A DNA stretch of 22,687 nucleotides from a virus. Under the pieces are notes generated by a model that had not been told where the DNA came from, made no database searches, and saw only the letters and a list, made by a program, of their open reading frames with translations. Below, in pieces: positions 22,353 to 22,687 of this stretch. The position numbers and the translations under genes are program-made. The DNA lies in IMG/VR virus record IMGVR_UViG_3300034198_011294, positions 1 through 22,687 of that record. The stretch is one strand, 5' to 3'. Each line of letters opens with the position of its first letter. The stretch's first letter is position 1.

Positions 22353-22687
22353 GCGTCCAACTTGGGCAGGGTTATCGGATTGACACACTCCGGCGATGGG
22401 AGCGCCGGATGCGGCGAGGACACGATGGACCGCGCGACAGCCTCCAACGCGCTATCGGGCATATCGGACACAACTTCCACGCGGTCGGTGGCCGTGCCGT
22501 CGTCAAGGCGATAGATGCGGTCGAGTTGGACGGTGGCGTCCACGCGGTCCCGCGACAGCGCCGCGAGCACTTCGATAGCGCGGATCCGGTTACGCGTGTT
22601 GGCGCTGGGGTCATTCGCTAGGTCGACCAAGAACGCGGGAGCATCCTTCCTAGCGTTATCGGGAATGTCCCACCCACCGTAGACCGC
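22349..22687 (-). CDS. Probable small terminase subunit (5' partial)
   Basis: The frame is open to the right edge of the window, so the start is outside; a TTG at 22630 is an in-frame codon and not a good start. The visible 112 codons begin AVYGGWDIPDNARKDAPAFL and continue DLANDPSANTRNRIRAIEVLAALSRDRVDATVQLDR. The pattern of a helical N-terminal module (V-GGW-P------F) followed by a helical repeat with RIRAIEVL-ALSRD is one I recall from proteins encoded just upstream of large terminases. Position directly before terL supports a small terminase, which recognises the packaging site. The C-terminal 30 residues are Pro/Ser-rich. Function is inferred from context. Confidence 0.6.
   Translation of the reverse strand, partial: AVYGGWDIPDNARKDAPAFLVDLANDPSANTRNRIRAIEVLAALSRDRVDATVQLDRIYRLDDGTATDRVEVVSDMPDSALEAVARSIVSSPHPALPSPECVNPITLPKLDA

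Noticed and set aside
409-22687. Absence of TAG stops in minus-strand genes as a sign of stop-codon reassignment
   Set aside because: ATGA/GTGA junctions demand TGA and TAATG junctions demand TAA, which explains most of the bias; no gene contains in-frame TAG that would need recoding.

Overview
The window is a stretch of a tailed double-stranded DNA bacteriophage genome (Caudoviricetes), free or integrated. It holds almost the whole structural gene block, read on the minus strand from about 22687 down to 409, plus the 3' end of one plus-strand gene at the left edge. I see no integrase, replication, tRNA, CRISPR or host metabolic gene, and the host cannot be named from this sequence. A lipoprotein and spanin-like membrane proteins would fit a Gram-negative host, but this is inference. 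No gap between genes exceeds about 75 bases.

Layout in the order of minus-strand transcription: a probable small terminase (partial) and large terminase (22687-20853); a Mu gp29-like portal (20841-19327); a MuF-type minor head protein cut in two by an in-frame TAA (19330-18266); a small helical protein (18236-17988); a fibre/lectin-like block inside the head module (17987-15899); a three-part ORF joining a phage-associated N-terminal domain, a prohead protease and a scaffold, with two internal start sites (15899-14268); a decoration-like protein (14255-13863); the major capsid protein (13839-12775); an intergenic hairpin with a UUCG loop; a DUF1320-like connector (12704-12210) and a gpG/HK97 gp10-like neck protein (12206-11526). 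The tail follows: tube protein, a G/GT chaperone pair with a GGGAAAC frameshift site, a probable tail terminator, a short tape-measure-like protein, two large tail-tip or baseplate proteins, an Ig-like small protein and a repeat-built fibre with a glycine-rich tip (11526-3143). The block ends with membrane proteins, a cysteine-rich protein and a small Cys-motif protein (3139-409). It then meets the convergent plus-strand Gp157-like gene, whose terminator hairpin lies inside the last minus-strand gene.

The minus-strand genes are tightly packed. Most junctions are ATGA/GTGA (4-nt) or TAATG (1-nt) overlaps, which suggests one long late operon with translational coupling. Genes that should be made in large amounts (major capsid, decoration, scaffold, Ig-like protein) have their own strong Shine-Dalgarno sequences. 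The head genes resemble the Mu set (gp29-like portal, MuF, DUF1320, gpG-like), while the tail has the siphovirus G/GT arrangement, so the virion is best read as a siphovirus with a Mu-like head.

Nothing here is convincingly a new defence or mobile system. The most useful observations are the G/GT frameshift, the stop codon inside the MuF domain, the nested starts in the protease/scaffold gene, a peptide shared by the protease/scaffold junction and the capsid N-terminus, the fibre block within the head genes, and the membrane/Cys-rich cassette with a signal-peptide-like micro-ORF.
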